Program-made: the position numbers and the translations under genes
Assembly: GCF_016863315.1 (NCBI RefSeq)
Contig: NZ_BOOQ01000009.1
Span: 124,001 to 188,000, forward strand
DNA: 64,000 bases
Direction of reading: 5' to 3'
Origin: Planotetraspora silvatica
GTDB taxonomy: Bacteria > Actinomycetota > Actinomycetes > Streptosporangiales > Streptosporangiaceae
The notes under the pieces: model-generated
Seen by the model: only the letters and a program-made list of their open reading frames with translations
Told to the model about the DNA's origin: nothing
Databases searched by the model: none
Part shown: positions 37,675 to 45,678 of the stretch, one piece after another
Position numbering within the stretch: the first letter of the stretch is position 1
Layout of the letters: each line of letters begins with the position of its first letter

Positions 37675-38217
37675 TCACGGGGGGAGATGGCCGTTCTTGG
37701 GGGCCAGATCCCAGTACTCCCGGCACGTGTGGACCTTCAGGGGTCCCGTGTCGCCGGGAGTGCCGTGCGCGATCTCCACGGCCCAGACCTCCGAGCGCAG
37801 CCGTGCCGTACAGGTGATCTGGGCCATGGCGATCCTGGAAATCTTCAGGCCGCTGACGAACACGCGCATGCGCAGGGTCACCGTGTTGTCCGGGTCGTTG
37901 CGGCTGCTCGGGTCGGGCGCGTAGCGGACCAGTTGCACCTCGGCGAGATGAAGCCCGTCCAGCGCCGTGGTCAGCCTGTCGGCGGGCTGGGCGCCCGCCT
38001 TGAACAGGGTGGCCATCAGGTCGTTGACGTGGGCGGAGCCCACGGCGACGTTCGTCAGCTGGAGTCGCCCGTCGCGGACGAGATAGATCCTGGTGAGACT
38101 CGACGCCCCGCGCGCGATGGGGGCGGGGCCGGTGTCGACGACGCCCGTCGGCGGCACGCCGCACGCCGCGACCACGGCGGCCGTCAAGGCGACCAGGAAC
38201 GCCCGGGCGCCTCTCAT
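37675..38217 (-). CDS. GerMN-domain lipoprotein
   Basis: 180 aa. Signal peptide with lipobox VAAC (Cys19). Residues about 60-150 fit a GerMN (sporulation/spore germination) domain: VNDLMATLFKAGAQPADRLTTAL and a YAPDPSS loop. ATG 38217 overlaps the kinase stop (ATGA), so it is the last gene of a response regulator-kinase-lipoprotein operon. That order recalls MtrA-MtrB-LpqB, but LpqB is about three times longer with a propeller domain that is absent here. It probably modulates the kinase from outside the membrane. Confidence 0.82.
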   Translation of the reverse strand: MRGARAFLVALTAAVVAACGVPPTGVVDTGPAPIARGASSLTRIYLVRDGRLQLTNVAVGSAHVNDLMATLFKAGAQPADRLTTALDGLHLAEVQLVRYAPDPSSRNDPDNTVTLRMRVFVSGLKISRIAMAQITCTARLRSEVWAVEIAHGTPGDTGPLKVHTCREYWDLAPKNGHLPP

Positions 38218-39644
38218 GACCGGGGGATCCCGAGCCGGAAGAGGGTGCCGGGCTCGCGCCGCTCCACGGTGATGGTGCCGTTGTGCAACTCCGCGTTGGC
38301 CTTGGCGATCGCGAGCCCGAGACCGCTGCCGACGCTTCTCGCCCGGTCGGACCCGGCCTTGAAGAATCTGTCGAAGACGTGGGGCAGCGCCTGCTCGGGG
38401 ATGCCCCTTCCGTGATCGCGCACCGTCACCTCCAGTCCTTGCCTGTCGACGCGGGCGCGTACAAGCACGGGCGGCGAGCCGTGCTGGAGCGCGTTGCCCA
38501 CGAGGTTGGCCACGATCACGTCGAACCGGCGTGGGTCCAGGGAGAACGTCAGCCCGACGGGCATGGTGAGTTTCACCTGGTCAGCCCACCCGCGCATCTC
38601 CAGGGAGTCGGCCAGGCAGTCGCCCACGTCGACGCTCTCCTTCCGCAGCACGGCCGCGCCGGAGTCGAAACGGCTGATCTCGATCAGGTGCTCCACCAGC
38701 ACGCGGAGCCTGTCGATCTCGCGGACCACGATGAGCATCGCCTCGCCCGCGTCGTCGGGCAGCCCTGCGGCGTCCTCGGTCAGCATGTCGGTCACCGCCG
38801 TCATGGCGGTCAGCGGAGTGCGCAGTTCGTGGGAGACGTCGGCGACGAAGCGGCGGGACAGCGACTCCAGCGTGCGCAGTTCCGAGACCGTGTGCTCCAG
38901 GGCCGCGGCCGTCTCGTTGAAGGTCGCGGTGAGCTCCGCCAGTTCGTCCTTGCCCCGGACGGGGAGTCTGACGTGCAGGTCGCCGGACCCCAGCGCCCGG
39001 GCGGCCACGCCGAGTCTCCGTACGGGCAGCAGCACCCGGCGCGCCGACACCAGGGCCACGGTCAGCGCGATCGTCAGCGTGATGCCTCCCGCCTGCGCCA
39101 GGGCGTTGCGGAGGCGGAACAGGACGCCCTCCTCCTCGGCCAGGGACACGAAGACGTACGCCGTGAGCCCCGTGGCCCGCTTGGCGCCGCTTTGGTTGAC
39201 CCGCTGGATCTGGGTGGCCACGAGCAGCCACGGCTGGTTCCCGATACGCAGGCGCTGGTAGACCAGCCGCCTGCCGGCCTGCCAGCGGAGCTGGTCGGGG
39301 ACGTCGCTCATGGTGAAGCGACCGCCCGGGCTCGTGTGCTGGAGGTCCCCGTAGGTCATGATCACCGTGCGGCCGGGACCGCTGAGCGCGTTGACCAGGC
39401 CGGCCAGGTCGTCGTCGGTGACGGTGGAGTCACTCGGCCACACGACGTCGCTGGCCCCGACGGGCAGGGTGACCGTGGAGAGCGTGTCGCGCACGTCGGC
39501 GACGGCGGCCCGCTCGGCACGGTCGAGCAGTTCTCTCCGGACGAGTTGGTAGCCGAGACCCGCGACCATGGCGGACGCCGTCACCGCCACCAGGAGGAAG
39601 GTGATCACCAACCGGGCCCGGAGCCCGGTGGGCACCCAGGTCAT
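38214..39644 (-). CDS. Two-component sensor histidine kinase
   Basis: 476 aa from ATG 39644, which overlaps the response-regulator stop (ATGA). Helix 1 (11-31), an extracytoplasmic sensor region of about 150 residues, helix 2 (about 183-204), HAMP linker, then the kinase core: H box FVADVSHELRTPL (His272), N box ANLVGNALQHG, G1 DHGRGIP and G2 GSGLGLAI. OmpR-type partner regulator upstream and a GerMN lipoprotein downstream are co-translated, suggesting envelope-stress or wall sensing. Confidence 0.93.
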   Translation of the reverse strand: MTWVPTGLRARLVITFLLVAVTASAMVAGLGYQLVRRELLDRAERAAVADVRDTLSTVTLPVGASDVVWPSDSTVTDDDLAGLVNALSGPGRTVIMTYGDLQHTSPGGRFTMSDVPDQLRWQAGRRLVYQRLRIGNQPWLLVATQIQRVNQSGAKRATGLTAYVFVSLAEEEGVLFRLRNALAQAGGITLTIALTVALVSARRVLLPVRRLGVAARALGSGDLHVRLPVRGKDELAELTATFNETAAALEHTVSELRTLESLSRRFVADVSHELRTPLTAMTAVTDMLTEDAAGLPDDAGEAMLIVVREIDRLRVLVEHLIEISRFDSGAAVLRKESVDVGDCLADSLEMRGWADQVKLTMPVGLTFSLDPRRFDVIVANLVGNALQHGSPPVLVRARVDRQGLEVTVRDHGRGIPEQALPHVFDRFFKAGSDRARSVGSGLGLAIAKANAELHNGTITVERREPGTLFRLGIPRS

Positions 39645-40315
39645 GGCGGGCTGAAGCGGTACCCGAACCCGCGGACCGTGTGGATGAAGACCGGGTCGGC
39701 GGGCACCGGCTCGATCTTGGCCCGGATCCGCTGCACGCACGCGTCGACCAGTCGCGAGTCCGCGACGTGGGTGTGGTCCCAGACGGCGCGCAGCAGGTAG
39801 CGGCGGTTGAGCACCTGACCCGAATGGCGGACGAGTTCGAGCAGGAGGCGCAGCTCGGTCGGGGTGAGATGGATCTCGCGGCCGTTCAGACTGATCTTGA
39901 GGGCGCCCCGGTCGATCACCAGGTCGCCGAAGCTGACGCGGTCGGCGGACGCGGACTCGAGTCTCCGCAGGATCGCCCGGATGCGGGCGTCGAGAACCCG
40001 CGGCTCGACGGGCTTGACCACGTAGTCGTCGGCGCCCGCCTCCAGCCCCACGACCACGTCGAGATCGTCGCCCCGCGCGGTCAGCAGGATGATCGGCAGC
40101 GAGTCGAGCTTGCGGATGCGGCGGCAGACCTCCACCCCGTCTATGCCGGGGAGCATCACGTCGAGGATGACGATCTCGGGCCTCCGCGCTCGCACATGGT
40201 CGAGCGCCTCCTCACCCGTCGCGAACGTCGTCACCGAGTGGCCCTGGCGGGTGAGCGCCAGTTCGAGCCCGGTGCGGACGGAGGGGTCGTCTTCGACGAG
40301 GAGGATGCCTGCCAC
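39641..40315 (-). CDS. OmpR/PhoB-family response regulator
   Basis: 224 aa from GTG 40315. Receiver domain with acidic pair (Glu8, Asp9, Asp10), phosphorylation site Asp52 (ILDVMLPG) and Lys101 (KPVE); C-terminal winged helix (about 130-222) ending VRGFGYRF. No Shine-Dalgarno is seen, but CATAAT lies 6 bases before the start, consistent with a leaderless transcript for the whole regulator-kinase-lipoprotein operon. Confidence 0.93.
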   Translation of the reverse strand: MAGILLVEDDPSVRTGLELALTRQGHSVTTFATGEEALDHVRARRPEIVILDVMLPGIDGVEVCRRIRKLDSLPIILLTARGDDLDVVVGLEAGADDYVVKPVEPRVLDARIRAILRRLESASADRVSFGDLVIDRGALKISLNGREIHLTPTELRLLLELVRHSGQVLNRRYLLRAVWDHTHVADSRLVDACVQRIRAKIEPVPADPVFIHTVRGFGYRFSPP

Positions 40316-40454
40316 GCGGTCATTATGGTTCGGTCCGGACGTTCTCCCATCTTCGACATGAAACTGTGACATCGGGCGCACATGATCCCGACGAAACGAG
40401 GGCAAGCTGGAAAGGGCATCCTGTCGGGTCCGCTGTGACGGGATTTACGGGTGA

Positions 40455-40470
40455 TGTGACCAAAATCACA
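40455..40470. promoter_or_regulatory. Consensus Crp/GlxR-type operator
   Basis: TGTGA-CCAAAA-TCACA matches the cyclic-AMP receptor protein consensus TGTGAN6TCACA at every defined position. It lies 107 bp before the GTG of the transglycosylase-like gene in a 262-bp gap (40316-40577) that otherwise holds no gene. In mycobacteria, as I recall, the same type of site controls a resuscitation-promoting factor gene, also a wall-lytic protein. Confidence 0.7.
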
Positions 40471-40577
40471 TTTCTATGGAAAGTCCATGTAGCGGGCCGG
40501 TTAGGTCAAGAGAACACCAACTGGGTTTCACGATTCGGTTGCGCAACACCCCCCAAGACAGGGCAAGCTCAGGTGCC

Positions 40578-41291
40578 GTGAGCTCTGGTCAGCAGCTGAG
40601 GGATCGTCCGCCCGGGTCGCGCTCTCGTTCGAAGCGCCCCGACGTCCAATCGAAGCCCGGCTGGGTCACCCCCAAGCGGGTCGCCATCATCGGCGTCACG
40701 ATCGCGGTCCTCGCCGGCGGCACGGCCTACGTCGTGCGCACGGCCATGGACAACGCGAAGGCCCCGAGGAACGTGCTCACCCTCCAGGACATCGCCAACA
40801 GCGATCCCTACGCGCCCAACCCGGAGAACGACGCGCTCAAGGCGCATGCCGTCCAGGCGCTCAAGCAGGCCAAGCTGAAAGAGCTCACGGACAACCGCAA
40901 GGCCGACCTCGACCCCGTGAAGATCGTCCCCAAGGCCCCCGGCGGCGGCGGCTTCTCCCCGGCGAACTTCCCGCCCGGCTCAACGCCGGACCCCGGCAGC
41001 AACAAGGCGCTCGGCAAGCAGATGGCCGACGCTCGCGGCTGGAGCAGCGAGTGGGGCTGCCTGGAGAAGCTGTGGGACCGTGAGAGCCACTGGAACCAGC
41101 GGGCGATGAACCGCTACAGCGGCGCGTACGGCATCCCCCAGTCCCTGCCCGGCAGCAAGATGGCCAGCGCGGGATCCGACTGGCAGACCAACCCCGCCAC
41201 GCAGATCAAGTGGGGGCTCGGGTACATCGCCGGCCGGTACAAGTCGCCCTGCGGAGCATGGGCGCACTCCCAGTCGACCGGCTGGTACTAG
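40578..41291 (+). CDS. Membrane-anchored lytic transglycosylase-like protein
   Basis: 237 aa from GTG 40578 (ATG 40476 is possible but would put the Crp site in the ribosome region and add non-conserved residues). A basic N-terminus and one helix (about 33-54) are followed by a linker rich in Pro/Gly and a C-terminal SLT/Rpf-like domain of about 75 residues: catalytic Glu in LWDRESHW, AYGIPQSLPGSKM, and TQIKWGLGYIAGRYKSPCGAW with a Cys pair (WGCLE and SPCGAW) likely in a disulfide. It should cleave peptidoglycan glycan strands outside the cell. Confidence 0.85.
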   Translation: MSSGQQLRDRPPGSRSRSKRPDVQSKPGWVTPKRVAIIGVTIAVLAGGTAYVVRTAMDNAKAPRNVLTLQDIANSDPYAPNPENDALKAHAVQALKQAKLKELTDNRKADLDPVKIVPKAPGGGGFSPANFPPGSTPDPGSNKALGKQMADARGWSSEWGCLEKLWDRESHWNQRAMNRYSGAYGIPQSLPGSKMASAGSDWQTNPATQIKWGLGYIAGRYKSPCGAWAHSQSTGWY

Positions 41292-41417
41292 ACCGAATCC
41301 GCCCAGCCTTCCGCCGGTCCGTTCACACCGGTGAGGCGTCCATTCTCTGGTCAGATTTGGTCGACCTTTCGGCAAGCCTGAGGGGATACCGCCGGTCTGC
41401 ACTGCACCCTTGGCCTC

Positions 41418-43343
41418 ATGGGTGTGAAGGTCAGCGTGGTTGTGCCCGTGTTCAACCCCGGGCTGGCGGATGACGCCTTCGGCGCGTGCGTGCGTTCGCT
41501 CCTCGAGCAGTCGCTCCCGCCGGAAGAGTACGAAGTGATCTTCGCGGACGACGGATCGACGGACGGCGCGCGCAAGCGGCTCGACGCGATCGCCGCGAAC
41601 CGGCCCAACGTCCGCGTGCTGCATCTGGACCACAACGGCTCCCTCGCCCGCGCGCGCAACGTGGGCCTGTCGGTCGCCTGCGGCGACTACGTCTACCTGA
41701 TGAACCAGCACGACCGGCTGGAGCCCGCCGCGCTGGAGCACATGTACGGCATGGCGGTGGAGGCCGACGCGGACGTGCTGGTCGGCAGGGTGGTGGACGG
41801 CGGTCCGCCGCTGTCGGCCTTCACCCGGAACCAGCCTCGCGCCGACGTCCTGCGCGACCACCTGCTGGCGTTGCCGACGGCGCACAAGCTGTTCAGCCGC
41901 GAGTTCGTCGAGTCCCACCAGTTGCGCTTCCCCGACCGCCCCTTGTCCGAGCCGTCATTCGTGACCAGGGCGTACCTGGCGGCGAAGGTGGTCGCGATTT
42001 TGGCCGAGGAGATCTGCTGCCATCTCGGGCCGATCGAGGACGAGTCGCCGGACCCCGAGGCGCTGTTCGACGGGCTGCACGCGATCCTCGACGTCGTCGA
42101 CGCCCACACCGGGCCGGGCCGGCAGCGTGACCGCATCTACGCCCACTGGTACCGGGTGCTGGGGCTGCGCCGCCTCGGCGGGAGCCGTTTCCTGGCGACC
42201 CCCGACGACGAGCGCACGATCCTGTTCTCCCTGCTGTACCGCCTCACCGTCGAGCGTTTCCCGCCGGCCCTGGACACCTACCTCCCCGTCCATCTGAGGG
42301 CTCGGGTGGCACTGCTCCGCCACGGCAGGATGCAGACGCTCATCGAGCTCGCCGCGGCGTTCCAGGGCACGCGGCTGCGCGCCGAGTTGCGCGACGTGCG
42401 CTGGGAGCAGAGCGTGCTGGCCCTCGACCTCGGCGTCGAGATCGTGCGCGCGGACGGGAGCCCGCTGCGGTTCCGGTCGGAGGGAGGGCGGCTGTTCTGG
42501 ACGCCCATGGTGCCGATGCACGGGCTGCTCGACCAGGAGGCGGCCGACGTCACCCAGGCGGCGGACAAGGCCCGGATGGAGGTCTACATCCGCGACGCGG
42601 AGACCGGCGTCATGTACTTCCTCCCGGTGACCAGCACGGTCGGCAGGGCCGCCGTGGGGGACCAGGTGCGCGTCTGGGCGAGCGGCGAGGCCCGGCTGGA
42701 CGTGGGATCGGCCGCGCTGGGCAGGCCGCTGCGCCCGGGCGTGTGGGAGGTCCACGTGCGGATGCGCGGCGTGCATCCCGGCCGCACCCGCGTCGCCCGG
42801 CCCGACGCGCCGATGAACTGCGCGGGGGTGCTCGCGGAGGACCCCCGCCGGCTGGTCGTGCCGTGCTGGTCGGAGCGCGGCGAGCTCAGCGTCTGCGTGG
42901 AGCCCAAGTCGTTCCCCGAATCGATCGCGCTCGTGTCGTCGAGGACCTCGGTCGCCCACCAGGAGGGCCACGTCTTCGTCGTCGTGCCCGTGCCGTACGT
43001 GCCGCCCAGTGGGGGACCGCCGGCGGAACTGGTGCTGCGCGAGCGGGACGGACGCGGCCGGAGCATGGCGGTGCCCGCGCTCGTCGAGCCGGGGATCCCC
43101 GGGCGCCTGGCCGGGCAGCTCATCGCGAAGGTGCCGGTGAGCCGGATGGGCGGGGACGACAGCATCGGGCCGGGATCCTGGCGGCCGAGCCTGCGGATGG
43201 ACGAGAAGGACGTCGACCTGCTGTTCGGCCTGACGGTGGGCCGCGGCGGGCAGGTGAGCGTCCTGCCCGCCGGAATGCGGCCCGCGCCGTCGCTTCTCAG
43301 GAGGATCGCGCGGCGGATCCTTCGTTACCGTTCGAGCAGGTGA
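41418..43343 (+). CDS. Family 2 glycosyltransferase (TarS/TarP-like)
   Basis: 641 aa. The N-terminal GT-A domain begins VSVVVPVFNPG, with the UDP-binding ADDGSTDG near 45 and ARNVGLSVA near 80. The metal-binding DxD position reads NQHDRLEP, a variant. Residues about 330-600 form two beta-rich repeats (GRLFWTPMVP, VWEVHVRM, VVVPVPYVPP), the arrangement seen in wall teichoic acid glycosyltransferases of the TarS/TarP type. No transmembrane helix. Probably transfers a sugar to an anionic wall polymer; substrate not known. No Shine-Dalgarno is obvious at ATG 41418. The 126-bp gap before it shows nothing. Confidence 0.82.
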   Translation: MGVKVSVVVPVFNPGLADDAFGACVRSLLEQSLPPEEYEVIFADDGSTDGARKRLDAIAANRPNVRVLHLDHNGSLARARNVGLSVACGDYVYLMNQHDRLEPAALEHMYGMAVEADADVLVGRVVDGGPPLSAFTRNQPRADVLRDHLLALPTAHKLFSREFVESHQLRFPDRPLSEPSFVTRAYLAAKVVAILAEEICCHLGPIEDESPDPEALFDGLHAILDVVDAHTGPGRQRDRIYAHWYRVLGLRRLGGSRFLATPDDERTILFSLLYRLTVERFPPALDTYLPVHLRARVALLRHGRMQTLIELAAAFQGTRLRAELRDVRWEQSVLALDLGVEIVRADGSPLRFRSEGGRLFWTPMVPMHGLLDQEAADVTQAADKARMEVYIRDAETGVMYFLPVTSTVGRAAVGDQVRVWASGEARLDVGSAALGRPLRPGVWEVHVRMRGVHPGRTRVARPDAPMNCAGVLAEDPRRLVVPCWSERGELSVCVEPKSFPESIALVSSRTSVAHQEGHVFVVVPVPYVPPSGGPPAELVLRERDGRGRSMAVPALVEPGIPGRLAGQLIAKVPVSRMGGDDSIGPGSWRPSLRMDEKDVDLLFGLTVGRGGQVSVLPAGMRPAPSLLRRIARRILRYRSSR

Positions 43344-44344
43344 GCCAGGAGCGCCTCGCGGAACTCGGCGGGACTGTCGATCTGGGGGCCGTGGCCGCCG
43401 CCCTCGATGACCACCTCGCGGTAGGCGCCGTAGAGGTCCAGGGCCGCTCGCGTCTGGGCGATCATCGGCTGGGCCGGGGTGCCGTCCCAGCCGGGGACCG
43501 CGCCGATCGCGCCCAGGTGCGCGAGGTCGAACAGCGACGTATCTGAGACGATCACGTCCTGCGCTCCTCTGATCCACAGGATCGGCGGCTTGGGATCGAT
43601 CGTGTGCAGGTCGTCGATGCGGAAGTTGGTCGGGGCGAGGGTGTTGAGCACGCCCCGCTTGCCCGGCGCGAGGCCCGGCCACGCGTCGGTGGCGGCGGAG
43701 TCGCCCGGATAGTGGTCGTCGCCGATGCGGGTGGACAACATCGACTCCACGAACGCGTCCTCCTCCTCGCCCAGGTCCGTGCCGGGGGCCACGTAGGCGG
43801 CCCGGAGCACGGAGCGGGGGGAGATGGGCGAGTCCGCCGTCAGGTCACGGGCCTTGATCGCCGCGACGAAGTCCGGGTTGGCGGCCCCGCCGCCCGATCC
43901 GGCGCCGTCGGGGTGGTTGAGCGCCCCCTCGGGACCCTGCGTCCCGCCGAAGCCGTACGGTGAGCAGGGGTTGACCAGCGTGAGGCTCCTGACGGCCTCA
44001 GGCCGGTCGCGGAGCGCCTGCATGACGACGGCTCCGCCCAGGCTCCAGCCGACGAGATGCGCCGGCCCGATCGTGTCGAGGAACGACAGCACGTCGTCGG
44101 AGTAGTCCCGCACGCCGCGGGACGCGTCCACCGGTTCCGGGTCGGAATCGCCGAACCCGCGCAGGTCGAGGGCGAGCGGCCGGAACCGCCCGGCGATCGC
44201 CGTCATGGTGGAGTGCCAGAACGTGCTCGACGAGACGTTGCCGTGGACGAACACGACGGGGTCGCCCGTCGCCTCCGGCACCGAGACGACGTTGAGGGTC
44301 AGGCGCGGCGTGGTGACGCGCTCGGACGAGATCGATGAACTCAT
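43325..44344 (-). CDS. Alpha/beta hydrolase
   Basis: 339 aa from ATG 44344, overlapping the stop of the preceding esterase (ATGA). The oxyanion motif VHGN is at 34-37, the nucleophile elbow GWSLGG gives Ser101, the acid is probably Asp in RGAQDVIV and the histidine in GGGHGPQ. It belongs to the haloperoxidase/epoxide-hydrolase-like branch. As the last gene of the 3-hydroxybutyrate operon it may hydrolyse short oligomers or lactones inside the cell. Its 3' end overlaps the convergent glycosyltransferase gene by 19 bases. Confidence 0.87.
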   Translation of the reverse strand: MSSSISSERVTTPRLTLNVVSVPEATGDPVVFVHGNVSSSTFWHSTMTAIAGRFRPLALDLRGFGDSDPEPVDASRGVRDYSDDVLSFLDTIGPAHLVGWSLGGAVVMQALRDRPEAVRSLTLVNPCSPYGFGGTQGPEGALNHPDGAGSGGGAANPDFVAAIKARDLTADSPISPRSVLRAAYVAPGTDLGEEEDAFVESMLSTRIGDDHYPGDSAATDAWPGLAPGKRGVLNTLAPTNFRIDDLHTIDPKPPILWIRGAQDVIVSDTSLFDLAHLGAIGAVPGWDGTPAQPMIAQTRAALDLYGAYREVVIEGGGHGPQIDSPAEFREALLAHLLER

Positions 44345-45678
44345 TGCGTGGCTCCGAGAGAGCAGGTGTTTTCCAGGTCGCCCGTGGTCGGGCGGGGAAC
44401 GGTACGGCTGGCGGGGGGCGGCGCGCCGGTGCCGATCCACCGCTCGAGAGCGGTGAAGGCGCTGCGGAAGCACGGCAGCAGCGGGCGGAGCTGGTCGGGA
44501 TAGGCGGGGTACAGACCGTCGACGTGGTTGCCGTCCTCGATCCGGTAGTACCGGAACAGGCCGTCACGGTGGTGGTCGGCGATCATGTTGGCGTAGACGT
44601 CCGAATCCTGGCTGATGGGGAGCAAGGTGTCCAGAGTGCCGTGCACGGTGATCAGCGGGCGCTTGATCTTGCCGGTGAGGGAGACCCTCTCCACGGCCTG
44701 GTGCACGCTCTGGGGCCTGGACGCGTAGTCGTAGTCGGTGTCGCAGGCGGGCGTGCCCGTGGCGCAGTACGGCGTGCCCGCCTGGGTGACGCCGTCGAAG
44801 TCCGGGTCGAACTCCTCGCGGAAGATCCGCTGGGTGAGGTCCCAGTAGATCTGGTAGTGGAAGGGCCACAGGAACTCGGAGCCGGGCGCGAAGCCCGCGG
44901 TGAGCATGCCCTGAGTGTCACCCGAGGGGTAGGCCCGCAGCGCCGCCGGCAGGAACGTCAGCAGGTTGGGCCCGTCGGCCTTCCACAACACGCCTTCCCA
45001 GTCGACGCCGCCGTCCCACAGGTCGGGACGGTTCTCGAGCTGCCAGCGCACGAGGTAGCCGCCGTTGGACTGGCCGGCGACGATGGAGGTCTTCGGCGCC
45101 TTGCCGTACCTCTTCTTGACGACCTTCTTGGCCGCGACGGCGAGCTGGCTGACCCGGTCGTTCCACTCGGCGACCGCGTCGCCGGGGCGCTTGCCGTCGA
45201 GGTAGAACGTGGCGCCGACGTTGCCCTTGTCGGTCGCCGCGTAGGCGTAGCCCTTGGCGAGCGCCCAGTCGGAGATCGTGAAGTCGTTGGCGTAGGTCTC
45301 CCTGTTGCCCGGCGACCCCGCGACGACCAGGCCGCCGTTCCAGTGCTCGGGGAGCCGGATGACGAACTGCGAGTCGTGGTTCCACCCGTGGTTGGTGTCC
45401 CCGGTCGAGGTGTCGGGGAAGTAGCCGTCGATCTGCGTGCCCGGCACGCCGCTCGGGTTCACGGCTCCGGCGGAGTTGAGCCCGGACCAGTCGGTCACGT
45501 CGGTGTGGCCCGAGACCAGGGTGCCCTTGGTGGTCAGGTCGTCGAGGCAGGCGCTGATCTGGTGCTCGGCTCCCGGCACGGCGATCGACCGGCACGAGGA
45601 GGCGGAGGCGGGGGCGGCGGTGAGCCCGGCGGCCGCGACCACCGCGGCGATGAGCAGCCCCTGGACACGGCGGGACAT
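44341..45678 (-). CDS. Secreted 3-hydroxybutyrate-oligomer hydrolase-like esterase
   Basis: 445 aa. Signal peptide (MSRRVQGLLIAAVVAAAG, cleavage near Ala26-Ser27). Mature protein has nucleophile Ser204 in GQSNGG, a probable Asp in HGTLDTLLP and His in GNHVDG, and Cys pairs for disulfides (Cys29/Cys44; CATGTPAC). It resembles tannase-fold 3-hydroxybutyrate-oligomer hydrolases; feruloyl esterase is the alternative. Its ATG overlaps the transporter stop (TGATG). Between a transporter and downstream of bdhA, a role in cutting extracellular polyhydroxybutyrate oligomers is likely. Confidence 0.8.
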   Translation of the reverse strand: MSRRVQGLLIAAVVAAAGLTAAPASASSCRSIAVPGAEHQISACLDDLTTKGTLVSGHTDVTDWSGLNSAGAVNPSGVPGTQIDGYFPDTSTGDTNHGWNHDSQFVIRLPEHWNGGLVVAGSPGNRETYANDFTISDWALAKGYAYAATDKGNVGATFYLDGKRPGDAVAEWNDRVSQLAVAAKKVVKKRYGKAPKTSIVAGQSNGGYLVRWQLENRPDLWDGGVDWEGVLWKADGPNLLTFLPAALRAYPSGDTQGMLTAGFAPGSEFLWPFHYQIYWDLTQRIFREEFDPDFDGVTQAGTPYCATGTPACDTDYDYASRPQSVHQAVERVSLTGKIKRPLITVHGTLDTLLPISQDSDVYANMIADHHRDGLFRYYRIEDGNHVDGLYPAYPDQLRPLLPCFRSAFTALERWIGTGAPPPASRTVPRPTTGDLENTCSLGATQ

